From a bacterium (GTDB lineage: Bacteria > Patescibacteriota > CPR2 > UBA1875 > JAJYID01): a stretch of DNA of 6,502 nucleotides. The translations under genes were made by a program, and so were the position numbers. The notes beneath the pieces were generated by a model. The model did not search any database. It had not been told where the DNA came from and worked only from the letters and a program-made list of their open reading frames with translations. This document shows, in pieces, positions 1 through 5,318 of this stretch (positions are counted from its first letter, which is position 1; each line of letters starts with the position of its first letter). The stretch spans positions 1 to 6,502 of the forward strand of contig JAJYFH010000041.1 of the NCBI GenBank assembly GCA_021791015.1. The letters are read 5' to 3'.

Positions 1-1
1 C

Positions 2-127
2 TCTACTACGACCCGGTTTTACCATATTCCGCCGGGCGTTAGCTCGTTTAGATCCATGCTCGGGGTCCAGTTCGAAGACCCGAATGCTAACGTAGAAAGG
101 CTGGGATACTTCCCGCCTGAAGCGTAG
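2..127 (+). CDS. C-terminal end of an unrecognised protein (5' end outside window)
   Basis: An open frame enters from the left edge and gives 41 residues, ending in PNANVERLGYFPPEA and a TAG stop. The residue mix looks like real protein, and a strong terminator follows about 33 bases after the stop, which supports a genuine gene end. No family motif can be recognised in so short a tail, so no function is proposed. The other two forward frames hit stops sooner. Confidence 0.5.
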   Translation, partial: STTTRFYHIPPGVSSFRSMLGVQFEDPNANVERLGYFPPEA

Positions 128-160
128 GCGCTGTAGCGACATAAGGAAATAAGCGAAACG

Positions 161-185
161 GGGCGGCCTTCGGGCCGCCCTTTTT
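161..185 (+). terminator. Rho-independent terminator with UUCG loop
   Basis: A perfect 8-bp GC stem, GGGCGGCC/GGCCGCCC (161-168 with 173-180), is closed by a TTCG tetraloop and followed by five T's. This is the canonical intrinsic terminator form. It ends the transcript of the partial gene at the left edge and insulates the small gene that follows. Confidence 0.93.
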
Positions 186-228
186 GCGTCTTCCGGATGC
201 TGGCTTGCTTACATTCATGGCAATTCCG

Positions 229-237
229 TGCTATCAT
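229..237 (+). promoter_or_regulatory. Extended -10 promoter for the small gene at 268
   Basis: TGC-TATCAT matches an extended -10 box (TGnTATAAT) with one mismatch. It lies after the terminator and about 30 bases before the chosen start codon. No good -35 box is seen at 17-bp spacing. The same TGn-TAnnnT layout recurs before other genes here, which raises the credibility of this weak single site. Confidence 0.5.
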
Positions 238-267
238 AGGTGTATGGGAAAAGCAGGAGATGATCAG

Positions 268-471
268 ATGGATAAGTTTATTGAGGATTATAACCGGCTT
301 TTCAACGTGCCTCAGACGGAGGCGACTCGAGGCCTCTGCAATCTCTATAAGAACGAACATCCAAATGAATTTAAAACAATCGCCGAGTGGTCTATCGAAA
401 GGCACCGGAAAAGGTTTATGGACTGGGTTTCCAAACAAAGGCCCGAGACACTAGAACTCTTAAATAAATAA
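268..471 (+). CDS. Small unrecognised protein, 67 aa
   Basis: The start is set at ATG 268 (MDKFIEDYNRLF) because AGGAG at 255-259 sits 8 bases upstream. Starts further upstream in the same frame (ATG 244, TTG 184) lack a ribosome binding site, and TTG 184 falls in the terminator's T tract. The product is charged and probably helical, with a central tract rich in basic residues (SIERHRKRFMDW). It has no signal peptide, no membrane segment and no cysteine pair. I do not recognise the family. It stands alone between a terminator and a convergent gene, with its own promoter-like site. A well-placed Shine-Dalgarno and promoter suggest a real gene; the function is unknown. Confidence 0.6.
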   Translation: MDKFIEDYNRLFNVPQTEATRGLCNLYKNEHPNEFKTIAEWSIERHRKRFMDWVSKQRPETLELLNK

Positions 472-492
472 AAAACAGCAGAAAACTGTTTT
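472..492. terminator. Possible bidirectional terminator between convergent genes
   Basis: AAAACAG (472-478) pairs with CTGTTTT (486-492) around a 7-base loop, directly after the TAA of the small gene and 21 bases from the stop of the convergent SRPBCC gene. The A/T-rich outer stem could act as the T tract in either direction. The stem is short and AT-rich, so it would be weak. Confidence 0.4.
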
Positions 493-512
493 GAGCGGGG
501 ATACCTTGATAT

Positions 513-995
513 TTAATCAACCTCTCCCGATTTCATTTTCTCAAGCAGTTCGGCCATGCGCTCGTTTCCTTCTCTCAAACCCTTTTCCATATTCGATTCG
601 ATCATCCCGTCACGGTCTTCCTTTGAGGCATATTTTGACAAACTCCAAACGCGCGTCTTGTCACCCATTTCTTCAAAGTTTACTGTCTGGGTTGATACGT
701 GTCCCGGCATGCCCTCCCACTCAAAAGTCCAGGTCATTTTCTCCGGTTTTTTAATCTCTAGAAACTCGCCGTGAAATCCGAACTCATTGCCTTCGGAATC
801 TTTCTGCACAAATCTCCATGCACCACCCTGCTTAAAGTCCAGCTTATCGATGTCGGTGGTGTAGCCCTTCGGTCCCCACCACTCAGGGATTAGCTTTGGG
901 TCGGTGTAAGCCCGCCACACCAAATCTCTCGGCGCATCAAACTCACTTTCGATTTTAATCACCGTATCCGATGGTGTTGTAATCTTAGTTTCCAT
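513..995 (-). CDS. SRPBCC (AHSA1-like, COG3832) domain protein
   Basis: This 160-aa protein spans one complete START/Bet v1-like fold of the AHSA1 group (PF08327). Family landmarks are visible in order: EFDAPRDLVWRAYTDP near residues 18-33, WWGPKGY at 39-45, GGAWRFV at 57-63, FGFHGEFLEI at 72-81 and EGMPGH at 94-99. A C-terminal helix (about 125-155) would cover the hydrophobic cavity. Such proteins bind hydrophobic ligands or act as small stress-related accessory proteins; the bacterial members are mostly uncharacterised, so the ligand is unknown. It is cytosolic, with no signal peptide or membrane segment. AAGGAGGG precedes the ATG by a few bases on the minus strand. It is divergent from the broken DUF1801 gene; these two families are often neighbours in bacteria, so a shared control region is plausible. 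Confidence 0.9.
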   Translation of the reverse strand: METKITTPSDTVIKIESEFDAPRDLVWRAYTDPKLIPEWWGPKGYTTDIDKLDFKQGGAWRFVQKDSEGNEFGFHGEFLEIKKPEKMTWTFEWEGMPGHVSTQTVNFEEMGDKTRVWSLSKYASKEDRDGMIESNMEKGLREGNERMAELLEKMKSGEVD

Positions 996-1016
996 AGCCC
1001 TCCTTCCTTAAGTAAT

Positions 1017-1036
1017 ATTCTAACCATTGTATAAAA
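1017..1036. promoter_or_regulatory. Divergent promoter region between SRPBCC and DUF1801 genes
   Basis: On the minus strand TAGAAT (complement of 1017-1022) is a good -10 box for the SRPBCC gene, giving a short leader. On the plus strand TATAAA at 1030-1035, directly after TG, could serve the DUF1801 gene. No clear -35 box is seen on either side. The two sites nearly abut, so transcription in the two directions may compete. Confidence 0.4.
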
Positions 1037-1063
1037 GCCGTCGAGATATTACATTGTTACTTA

Positions 1064-1424
1064 ATGAAAAAATATAAAGACACAGAGGAATATTTATCAG
1101 ACCAAACGACGGAAAATCGGGAACTGCTTGAGGAAATTCGGAGTGTAATTCGCAAATCTGCGCCAGAGACGGAGGAGAGATTTTCTTACGGAATGCCGGG
1201 GTTTTATTACCTCGGAAGTCCGCTGGTTTTCTACGCTGCTTTCAAAGATCACTGCAATTTCTTTGGTGCAAGCGGGACAGTTCTCGAAAATTTCAAAGAC
1301 GAGAGGATTTAAGACAGCAAAAGGAACTATCCATTTCACAAAAGACCACAAAATCCCTAAGGATTTAATCAAACGAATAGTCCAAGCGAAAATGGAAGAA
1401 GTGGAGGATAAAAAGGGCAACTAG
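1064..1424 (+). pseudogene. DUF1801/YdhG-like protein, split by a +1 frameshift
   Basis: The first frame reads from ATG 1064 to TAA 1310 (82 aa) and carries the DUF1801 (PF08818) signature ERFSYGMPGFYY, then LVFYAAFKDHCNFF. The family's conserved C-terminal part follows in the next frame, from 1311 to TAG 1424: KTAKGTIHFTKDHKIPKDL, then a helix of charged residues. Removing one T from the ATTT at 1307-1310 joins the two into about 119 aa, the normal length for the family, with no other defect. Members are small soluble proteins of the YdhG/Fra-type fold, some linked to iron handling; the role here is unknown. No Shine-Dalgarno precedes the start. The lesion is in a T run, so consensus error is as likely as true decay. 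The SRPBCC gene is its divergent neighbour. Confidence 0.85.
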
Positions 1425-1436
1425 TATTTTTTCCTT

Positions 1437-1452
1437 ATCAAACTCATTTCGG
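1437..1452 (+). repeat. 16-bp direct repeat, left copy (flanks the ATPase unit)
   Basis: ATCAAACTCATTTCGG occurs exactly here and again at 3491-3506, in the same orientation. Similarity extends a little on both sides: a T-rich tract before it and a TAG three bases after. This copy begins 12 bases after the DUF1801 stop; the other begins 12 bases after the ATPase stop. Confidence 0.85.
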
Positions 1453-1482
1453 GGTAGAGATTTTTTAGCTTTGAATAGGCAT

Positions 1483-1511
1483 TTGGCTTATTTTAATCTT
1501 TTTGCTATAAT
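1483..1511 (+). promoter_or_regulatory. Sigma70-type promoter of the tandem ATPase gene
   Basis: TTGGCT (1483-1488) and a perfect TATAAT (1506-1511) are separated by exactly 17 bases, and TGC directly before the TATAAT makes an extended -10. Transcription would start near 1518, about 20 bases before the ATG at 1541. This is the strongest promoter in the window. Confidence 0.85.
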
Positions 1512-1540
1512 ATTTGCAAGAAATAACAAAAGGAAATTAT

Positions 1541-1966
1541 ATGTCAGGATTACAAGAAGGTGCTAGCAGTCAGGAGCCAGTAGATGGAAATGTCCCCGAA
1601 TACATGAAAGTTGTCTTAGGTACGATGCCTTCTAATAAAGAGGCAGAAGATCCTTCAGCAGAAAGCTTAGAGCAAAATGAAACTATAAAACCTGAACTGG
1701 GCATAGAGTTTAATAAAGAACCATTGGATTCTCTATCTAAGGAATATCCTGAATTGCAGGAAATGTTTGAGGGTTTTGCTTCCATGCCGCCAATAGAATT
1801 TAAGCGAGGTGAGGTGAACTTTGTTTTTGGAAAAAACGGTGCTGGTAAATCTACCTTGACCAACGCTATTTATTTGGCGGCAAAAATAAGTCAAGACACA
1901 GAAAGGATCCTCAAACGTCCGGGTATTGAAACTATCGAAGAGGCGCGAGAGAGGGCCCTTGATTAA
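1541..1966 (+). CDS. Tandem P-loop ATPase, N-terminal fragment (first Walker A), ends at in-frame TAA
   Basis: ATG 1541 is chosen because AGGA lies about 7 bases upstream and the strong promoter at 1483-1511 points to it. The fragment has 141 residues: an acidic, serine/glutamate-rich and probably disordered segment (1-65), then the start of a RecF/Rad50/ABC-like ATPase core with Walker A GKNGAGKST (residues 97-105) and the following helix. It stops at TAA 1964-1966 before any Walker B. The reading frame continues unchanged after this codon into the ORF beginning at ATG 2018, and the sequence on both sides of the stop aligns with the second ATPase half. The original gene therefore very probably ran from 1541 to 3478 (645 residues). 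As it stands, this piece cannot form a complete ATP site by itself. A nonsense mutation, a base error or readthrough would each explain it. Confidence 0.75.
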   Translation: MSGLQEGASSQEPVDGNVPEYMKVVLGTMPSNKEAEDPSAESLEQNETIKPELGIEFNKEPLDSLSKEYPELQEMFEGFASMPPIEFKRGEVNFVFGKNGAGKSTLTNAIYLAAKISQDTERILKRPGIETIEEARERALD

Positions 1967-2017
1967 ACTTTAAATCCTTCGATAGAGACGAAAAACCGAG
2001 TCGCTGAAATAATAAGT

Positions 2018-3478
2018 ATGGGTGTTGCCCCGGTCCTAGTCGAAAAAGGAGCCTTAAACCTTACGAAATTTAAAGTTGCAAAAGGCTATGCTGATGGTGC
2101 CGATGTAACAGATGCTCCGACGGTACATCGCATCGCCATTCAGGATATACTGGGAGAAAGAAGGGACAGGGCAAACGAAATTGTATATGCTACTCAGGTG
2201 GGCAGGGAACGTCAGGCATGGATGGATCAAGTGGCCGGAGAAGGCTCAGCTTCTAATGTTGATTATTCAAATATAAAAAGCCGTTATTCGGAGGATGGAG
2301 GGTCTGCGCGTCAGACTATTGAAAAAATCCTGGAAACAGAGTTCGAAGAAATTAATCCGGGCAGCATAGTTATAATCGACGAAGCTACGTACGGATTAAG
2401 CCCGAAACGTCAGGAAAATTATGTAAGAACCATTCAAGGTCTTGCGAAAGAAAAGGACTTGATAGTTATTTTAGCCGAAAACTCCGGCTATGCATACGAG
2501 ACTTCTTCTTCGCGTATAGATTTGCATGATCCTCAAAAAGGACTTCATGAGCCCGAAGCCCAAGATAGCCCGGATGTTGTTGTAGAAAAGCTTGAAAGTC
2601 AAGAAGTTCTGCTAGAATCTGCCCTAGGATTTAACATTGATCATGAAAAAATTAAGGCGCTGTTAGACGCCAATCCGCAGTTTGACAAAATGCTGAAAGG
2701 CTTCCTAGAGTTACCGGATTCAATCAGTTTTGGTCCAGGGAAGACAGAAATCTTTGGCGACAACGCAAGCGGAAAAACGACTTTACTCGGAGCCATGTTT
2801 CTGCTTGCGAAGATGGAGGCTGATATCGATCAACAGATCAAGTTCAATGAACTGTTGCCAGGAAACAAGGTGGCAGATAGAGACGAAATAAGGGAAGCTT
2901 TAAGAAAAGGTTTGGCGAATCCCACCCAAACCAAGGATATAACTTTTTTGCAGTCTCTTGGTTTCGCTCGGGAGCTTGCTTTATCTGGGGCAGTTAGCTT
3001 AAACTTCAGAAGGCAGGTTGGTCAACTGGGTGTACCTGGCATGTCAAACGGTGTCGCTTGGCTAAATCTTCTTGAGGTATCCGGGGAAATTAAGAGAGAT
3101 AGTTTTGGTGTAATTGGCTCAAACGAGCGCAGTATAGAAGATGTTAGAAGAAAAATTGAGGCTTTCAAGAGCGACCCAGACATGAAAGAGGGTTCTACCA
3201 GACAGACTTCTGAATATTTGTTAATAAAAAGAGTCCAGGAAATGCCGGAAGGCGGGATCTTGTTTGTTGATGAAATAGATGGTGGAATAAGTCCCGACAG
3301 ACAACTTAGATTTTCTAATAGATTGAGTAAACTTGCAAAAGAAAGGGGCATAACGGTCATTGCAACTTCTAACTCTTATGAAGGCTATAATTATCGGATA
3401 ACTCAATCACTAGATTTAGAGAAACCAGGAGAAGGAGTAGTTTCTCCGGTCTACAAACTTAAAGAAACTGCGAACTAG
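2018..3478 (+). CDS. Tandem P-loop ATPase, remainder: rest of ATPase half 1 plus complete half 2
   Basis: This 486-aa frame is the in-phase continuation of the gene starting at 1541. ATG 2018 is the first start codon after the TAA but lacks a Shine-Dalgarno. In full-length numbering it holds the half-1 signature GSARQT (254-259) and Walker B with D-loop IVIIDEATYGLSPKRQ (D280, E281). A linker of about 60 residues leads into half 2: Walker A GDNASGKTT (406-414), signature GSTRQT (551-556) and ILFVDEIDGGISPDRQ (D577, E578). The DE...LSPxRQ pattern resembles predicted ATPases of the COG3910/AAA_21 type, relatives of the RecF/Rad50/ABC class. No long coiled coil, zinc hook or membrane segment is visible. 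The switch histidine expected after the next strand (ATHSP in relatives) is missing: AENS in half 1, ATSNS in half 2. Substrate and partners are unknown; a nucleic-acid or protein-remodelling role is only inference. It ends in TAG with no evident terminator. Confidence 0.8.
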   Translation: MGVAPVLVEKGALNLTKFKVAKGYADGADVTDAPTVHRIAIQDILGERRDRANEIVYATQVGRERQAWMDQVAGEGSASNVDYSNIKSRYSEDGGSARQTIEKILETEFEEINPGSIVIIDEATYGLSPKRQENYVRTIQGLAKEKDLIVILAENSGYAYETSSSRIDLHDPQKGLHEPEAQDSPDVVVEKLESQEVLLESALGFNIDHEKIKALLDANPQFDKMLKGFLELPDSISFGPGKTEIFGDNASGKTTLLGAMFLLAKMEADIDQQIKFNELLPGNKVADRDEIREALRKGLANPTQTKDITFLQSLGFARELALSGAVSLNFRRQVGQLGVPGMSNGVAWLNLLEVSGEIKRDSFGVIGSNERSIEDVRRKIEAFKSDPDMKEGSTRQTSEYLLIKRVQEMPEGGILFVDEIDGGISPDRQLRFSNRLSKLAKERGITVIATSNSYEGYNYRITQSLDLEKPGEGVVSPVYKLKETAN

Positions 3479-3490
3479 ATCCTTTTTCTC

Positions 3491-3506
3491 ATCAAACTCA
3501 TTTCGG
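3491..3506 (+). repeat. 16-bp direct repeat, right copy (flanks the ATPase unit)
   Basis: Exact second copy of ATCAAACTCATTTCGG, 2,054 bp from the first copy and 12 bases after the ATPase stop codon. Together the copies bracket the promoter and the whole tandem ATPase gene. Confidence 0.85.
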
Positions 3507-3514
3507 ATTAGGTG

Positions 3515-3523
3515 TGTTAGAAT
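3515..3523 (+). promoter_or_regulatory. Orphan extended -10 site with no gene directly downstream
   Basis: TGT-TAGAAT matches the extended -10 layout used elsewhere in the window. No coding frame follows before the nitroreductase at 3703, which has its own site at 3667. A transcript from here would start near 3530 and enter a GC-rich hairpin almost at once, so it could be a small RNA or a chance match. Confidence 0.3.
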
Positions 3524-3531
3524 AGAAAAAA

Positions 3532-3575
3532 CTTTCCCCGTCCGCTCCGTCGGCGGGGCCAACGGGGCGAGAAAG
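3532..3575. repeat. GC-rich imperfect palindrome
   Basis: CCCCGT (3536-3541) pairs with ACGGGG (3562-3567), and CTTTC/GAAAG pair further out (3532-3536 with 3571-3575). The interior contains further short complementary GC blocks (CCG...CGG). It is markedly more GC-rich than the sequence around it. It could be a REP-like element or the structured core of a small RNA. It lacks a T tract, so it is not a standard terminator. Confidence 0.6.
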
Positions 3576-3597
3576 AAAAATGTGAACCTTAGACAAA

Positions 3598-3632
3598 AAG
3601 GGGTCCGACCCATGCCATGGGTCGGACCCCTT
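3598..3632. repeat. Perfect 16-bp inverted repeat with 3-base loop (REP-like palindrome)
   Basis: AAGGGGTCCGACCCAT (3598-3613) and its exact complement ATGGGTCGGACCCCTT (3617-3632) flank GCC. GGGGTC-type palindromes of this form are widespread as dispersed elements, often linked to REP-associated (Y1/RAYT) transposases; no such transposase gene is in the window. It could also work as a transcription stop for a transcript from 3515, though the 3' arm ends in only two T's. Confidence 0.85.
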
Positions 3633-3666
3633 GAGCAAGCATTTTCAACAGAGTACTTGTGTTTTG

Positions 3667-3675
3667 TGGTATTAT
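3667..3675 (+). promoter_or_regulatory. Extended -10 promoter of the nitroreductase-VOC operon
   Basis: TGG-TATTAT fits the extended -10 consensus with one mismatch in the hexamer. It lies 27 bases before the nitroreductase ATG. No convincing -35 box is present at normal spacing. GGGGA at 3692-3696 is the ribosome binding site for the gene. Confidence 0.55.
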
Positions 3676-3702
3676 TGATTTATTAATGAGCGGGGAATTA
3701 GC

Positions 3703-4221
3703 ATGGATGTGAGTGGAGCGATCAATAAAAGAAAGAGCATTAGGAAGTACAAGGACAAGGATGTTTCTGATGAGGTTATTGCTAAGCTTTTGGATGCCGC
3801 GCGGAGGGCGCCGTCGGCGAAGAATGTTCAGTCACACAGATATTTTATCGTGAAAGGAGATATGAAAGAGAAGCTAGTTGAGGCCGGAGCCTTTAAGCAG
3901 CCATTTTTGAAAGATGCGCCGGCCATTATAGTTTGCGCCGCTGATCCGACGCAGTATCCGCAAAGCGTGGATATTGACGAAACCTCTGAACATTACGCCT
4001 ATATCGACCTGTCAATTGCCGCTTCATTTCTGGTGCTGCGGGCGACTGAGCTTGGCCTCGGCACAGTATTTGTTGCATGGATATATCGGGATAAAATAAG
4101 GGAAGTTCTGGATATTCCTGAGAGCTACATTATTCCGTTTGTCTTGCCAATTGGTTATCCGAACGAAAATCCGCCCCAAAAACCTAGGAAGGAATTGAAA
4201 GAAATAGTGTTGGGGCTATGA
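3703..4221 (+). CDS. Nitroreductase family FMN-dependent oxidoreductase, 172 aa
   Basis: This is a complete member of the nitroreductase fold (PF00881), which uses FMN and NAD(P)H to reduce nitro groups, quinones or similar acceptors; the true substrate cannot be read from sequence. FMN-binding landmarks are visible: RKSIRKY at residues 10-16, APSAKNVQ at 36-43, and GLGT at 118-121 after a long helix, with the IPFVLPIGYP strand and turn near the C-terminus. At about 170 aa it is one of the short members, which act as homodimers sharing two FMN sites at the interface. It is cytosolic. ATG 3703 follows GGGGA by about 6 bases. Its TGA overlaps the ATG of the VOC gene (ATGA), so the two are translationally coupled and probably work in the same response. 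Confidence 0.93.
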   Translation: MDVSGAINKRKSIRKYKDKDVSDEVIAKLLDAARRAPSAKNVQSHRYFIVKGDMKEKLVEAGAFKQPFLKDAPAIIVCAADPTQYPQSVDIDETSEHYAYIDLSIAASFLVLRATELGLGTVFVAWIYRDKIREVLDIPESYIIPFVLPIGYPNENPPQKPRKELKEIVLGL

Positions 4222-4607
4222 GTAAACTTACTCTTCATCACTTTGCGGTAAGGATAGCTTCGGGGAGTTTGGATTTTGTGATGGGTCTGTTTGAGCAGCT
4301 GGGGTGCAAAGAATCGTATTATGAGGACGGTGCGAGTTGGGCGATGGTTGAGCAGGGAGACAAAATAATTCAGCTAATCGAGACAGATCAAGCACCAGAA
4401 GAAACGAAGACAAAAAGTAGCTCGCATATTGCCTTTTTGTCGGGTGATCCGAAGTCTGATATCGAAAAAATGCAGAAGTGGGCTGAGAGCCGGGGTCAGG
4501 CATTTGTCGGCGGACAGTGGTCTGGTAGAGAGCGATATTTTGATTGTCCGGAGATTTTTATAGATTTCGTTATTGAGATAATGGACAGAACCATTATTGA
4601 AAATTGA
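4218..4607 (+). CDS. VOC superfamily (glyoxalase/dioxygenase-like) protein, 129 aa
   Basis: The protein has the paired beta-alpha-beta-beta-beta layout of the vicinal oxygen chelate superfamily. The first strand is LHHFAVRI, the module-1 end strand is KIIQLIE, the second module opens with SSHIAF, and the last strand is FIDFVIEIM. Candidate metal ligands sit in the expected places: H8 (or H7), E55, H70 and E120. This is compatible with a divalent-metal enzyme such as a glyoxalase-like lyase or a resistance-type protein, but the reaction cannot be assigned. It begins inside the nitroreductase stop codon (4-base overlap), with GGGG at 4212-4215 just upstream inside the preceding gene. It ends in TGA, which shows that TGA is a true stop here. 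Confidence 0.85.
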   Translation: MSKLTLHHFAVRIASGSLDFVMGLFEQLGCKESYYEDGASWAMVEQGDKIIQLIETDQAPEETKTKSSSHIAFLSGDPKSDIEKMQKWAESRGQAFVGGQWSGRERYFDCPEIFIDFVIEIMDRTIIEN

Positions 4608-4646
4608 TGTAAACCCAACCTTAAACTTTTATTGCGTGAAAAATTA

Positions 4647-4655
4647 TGCTAAAGT
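4647..4655 (+). promoter_or_regulatory. Extended -10 promoter of the HD-domain gene
   Basis: TGC-TAAAGT fits the extended -10 pattern and lies 25 bases before ATG 4681. AGGGAG at 4668-4673 is the ribosome binding site and sets that ATG as the start; the ATG at 4674 runs into a stop after five codons. No clear -35 box is seen. Confidence 0.45.
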
Positions 4656-4680
4656 GATATAACCAATAGGGAGATGGGAA

Positions 4681-5276
4681 ATGGAAAATAAGGAGAAGAA
4701 AATAGCCGATTTTCTTTTTGAGATCGGGACAATGCGAAAACTGCCGAGAATGCACCAGCACTTTTAACACAAGATTTATCCGATAACATAGCCACCCACT
4801 CTTACAGAGTGGCTATGATTGCTTGGTTTCTGGCGAAGTCAGAAGGTGCAGACGTTTATAAAACAGTGATGATGGCGCTACTGCATGATACAAAAGAAAT
4901 TAGAAGCGGAGATCATAATTATTTGCATAAAAGATATGTCAAAATATTCGAAGATGAAATCTCAAAAGACCAGTTGGGAAATTTGCCCTTTAAAGATCTA
5001 TTTGAAATAGACGAGGAGTTTGAGGAAAGGAAAAGCAAGGAAGCATTTATAACTAAAGATGCCGATCTTATAGATCAAATCTTACTCTTGAAAGAGTATG
5101 CTCACCAAGGTAATAAAGAAGCGGCTATATGGCTAAATGGAAAAGGCCATACGGAAACAAACAATGTCCAGTTTCGCAGTTTGAAGACAAAGTCTGGCAA
5201 AAAACTCGGCAAAGAAATATTATCAGGCAAAGTATCCGAATGGTGGGAAAATCTCTGGACTGCAAAAAATAGGTAA
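4681..5276 (+). pseudogene. HD-domain phosphohydrolase (YfbR/HD_3-like), split by a frameshift
   Basis: The first frame, ATG 4681 with a good ribosome binding site, reads MENKEKKIADFLFEIG, then RKLPRMHQHF, and hits TAA 4765 after 28 residues. The protein resumes in another frame with LTQDLSDNIATHSYRV and continues to TAG 5276. Adding one T to the run at 4762-4765 joins both into about 198 aa, the usual size of HD_3/COG1896 proteins. In the joined protein the HD metal ligands are all present: H40, H69-D70 (LLHDTKE) and D129 (KDADLID), plus E73 and D78 as in YfbR-type 5'-deoxynucleotidases. Nucleotidase activity is inferred from family. An internal GTG at 4809 gives the longest intact frame but lacks H40. 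Intact active-site residues suggest recent loss or a base-calling error in the T run. Confidence 0.85.
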
Positions 5277-5318
5277 AAAAAATTTTATATAAACAAACAA
5301 AGACTAAAGTTCTTTTGA

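Noticed and set aside
184..267. Upstream extension of the small gene to TTG 184 or ATG 244
   Set aside because: TTG 184 lies in the terminator's T tract and upstream of the promoter. Neither start has a Shine-Dalgarno, while ATG 268 has AGGAG at 8 bases.
19..438. Minus-strand open frame of 139 codons over the small gene and terminator
   Set aside because: It crosses the strong terminator and opposes the better-supported small gene with its ribosome binding site; the product has no recognisable features. Treated as a shadow frame.
1307..1313. Programmed +1 frameshift in the DUF1801 gene
   Set aside because: The ATT-TAA-G context is loosely like release-factor-2 type slips, but there is no internal Shine-Dalgarno and this family is not known to use frameshifting. 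An indel in a T run is simpler.
1964..1966. TAA recoded as an amino acid
   Set aside because: TAA ends other genes in the window (small gene, SRPBCC, transposase), and TGA and TAG are also used as stops, so there is no sign of a changed code.
3022..3360. Minus-strand open frames within the ATPase gene and other genes
   Set aside because: They oppose well-supported domains, lack ribosome binding sites and have no recognisable motifs. Shadow frames.
4762..4767. Programmed -1 frameshift in the HD gene
   Set aside because: CAC-TTT-TAA does not form a proper X-XXY-YYZ slippery heptamer in the zero frame, and no downstream pseudoknot is evident.
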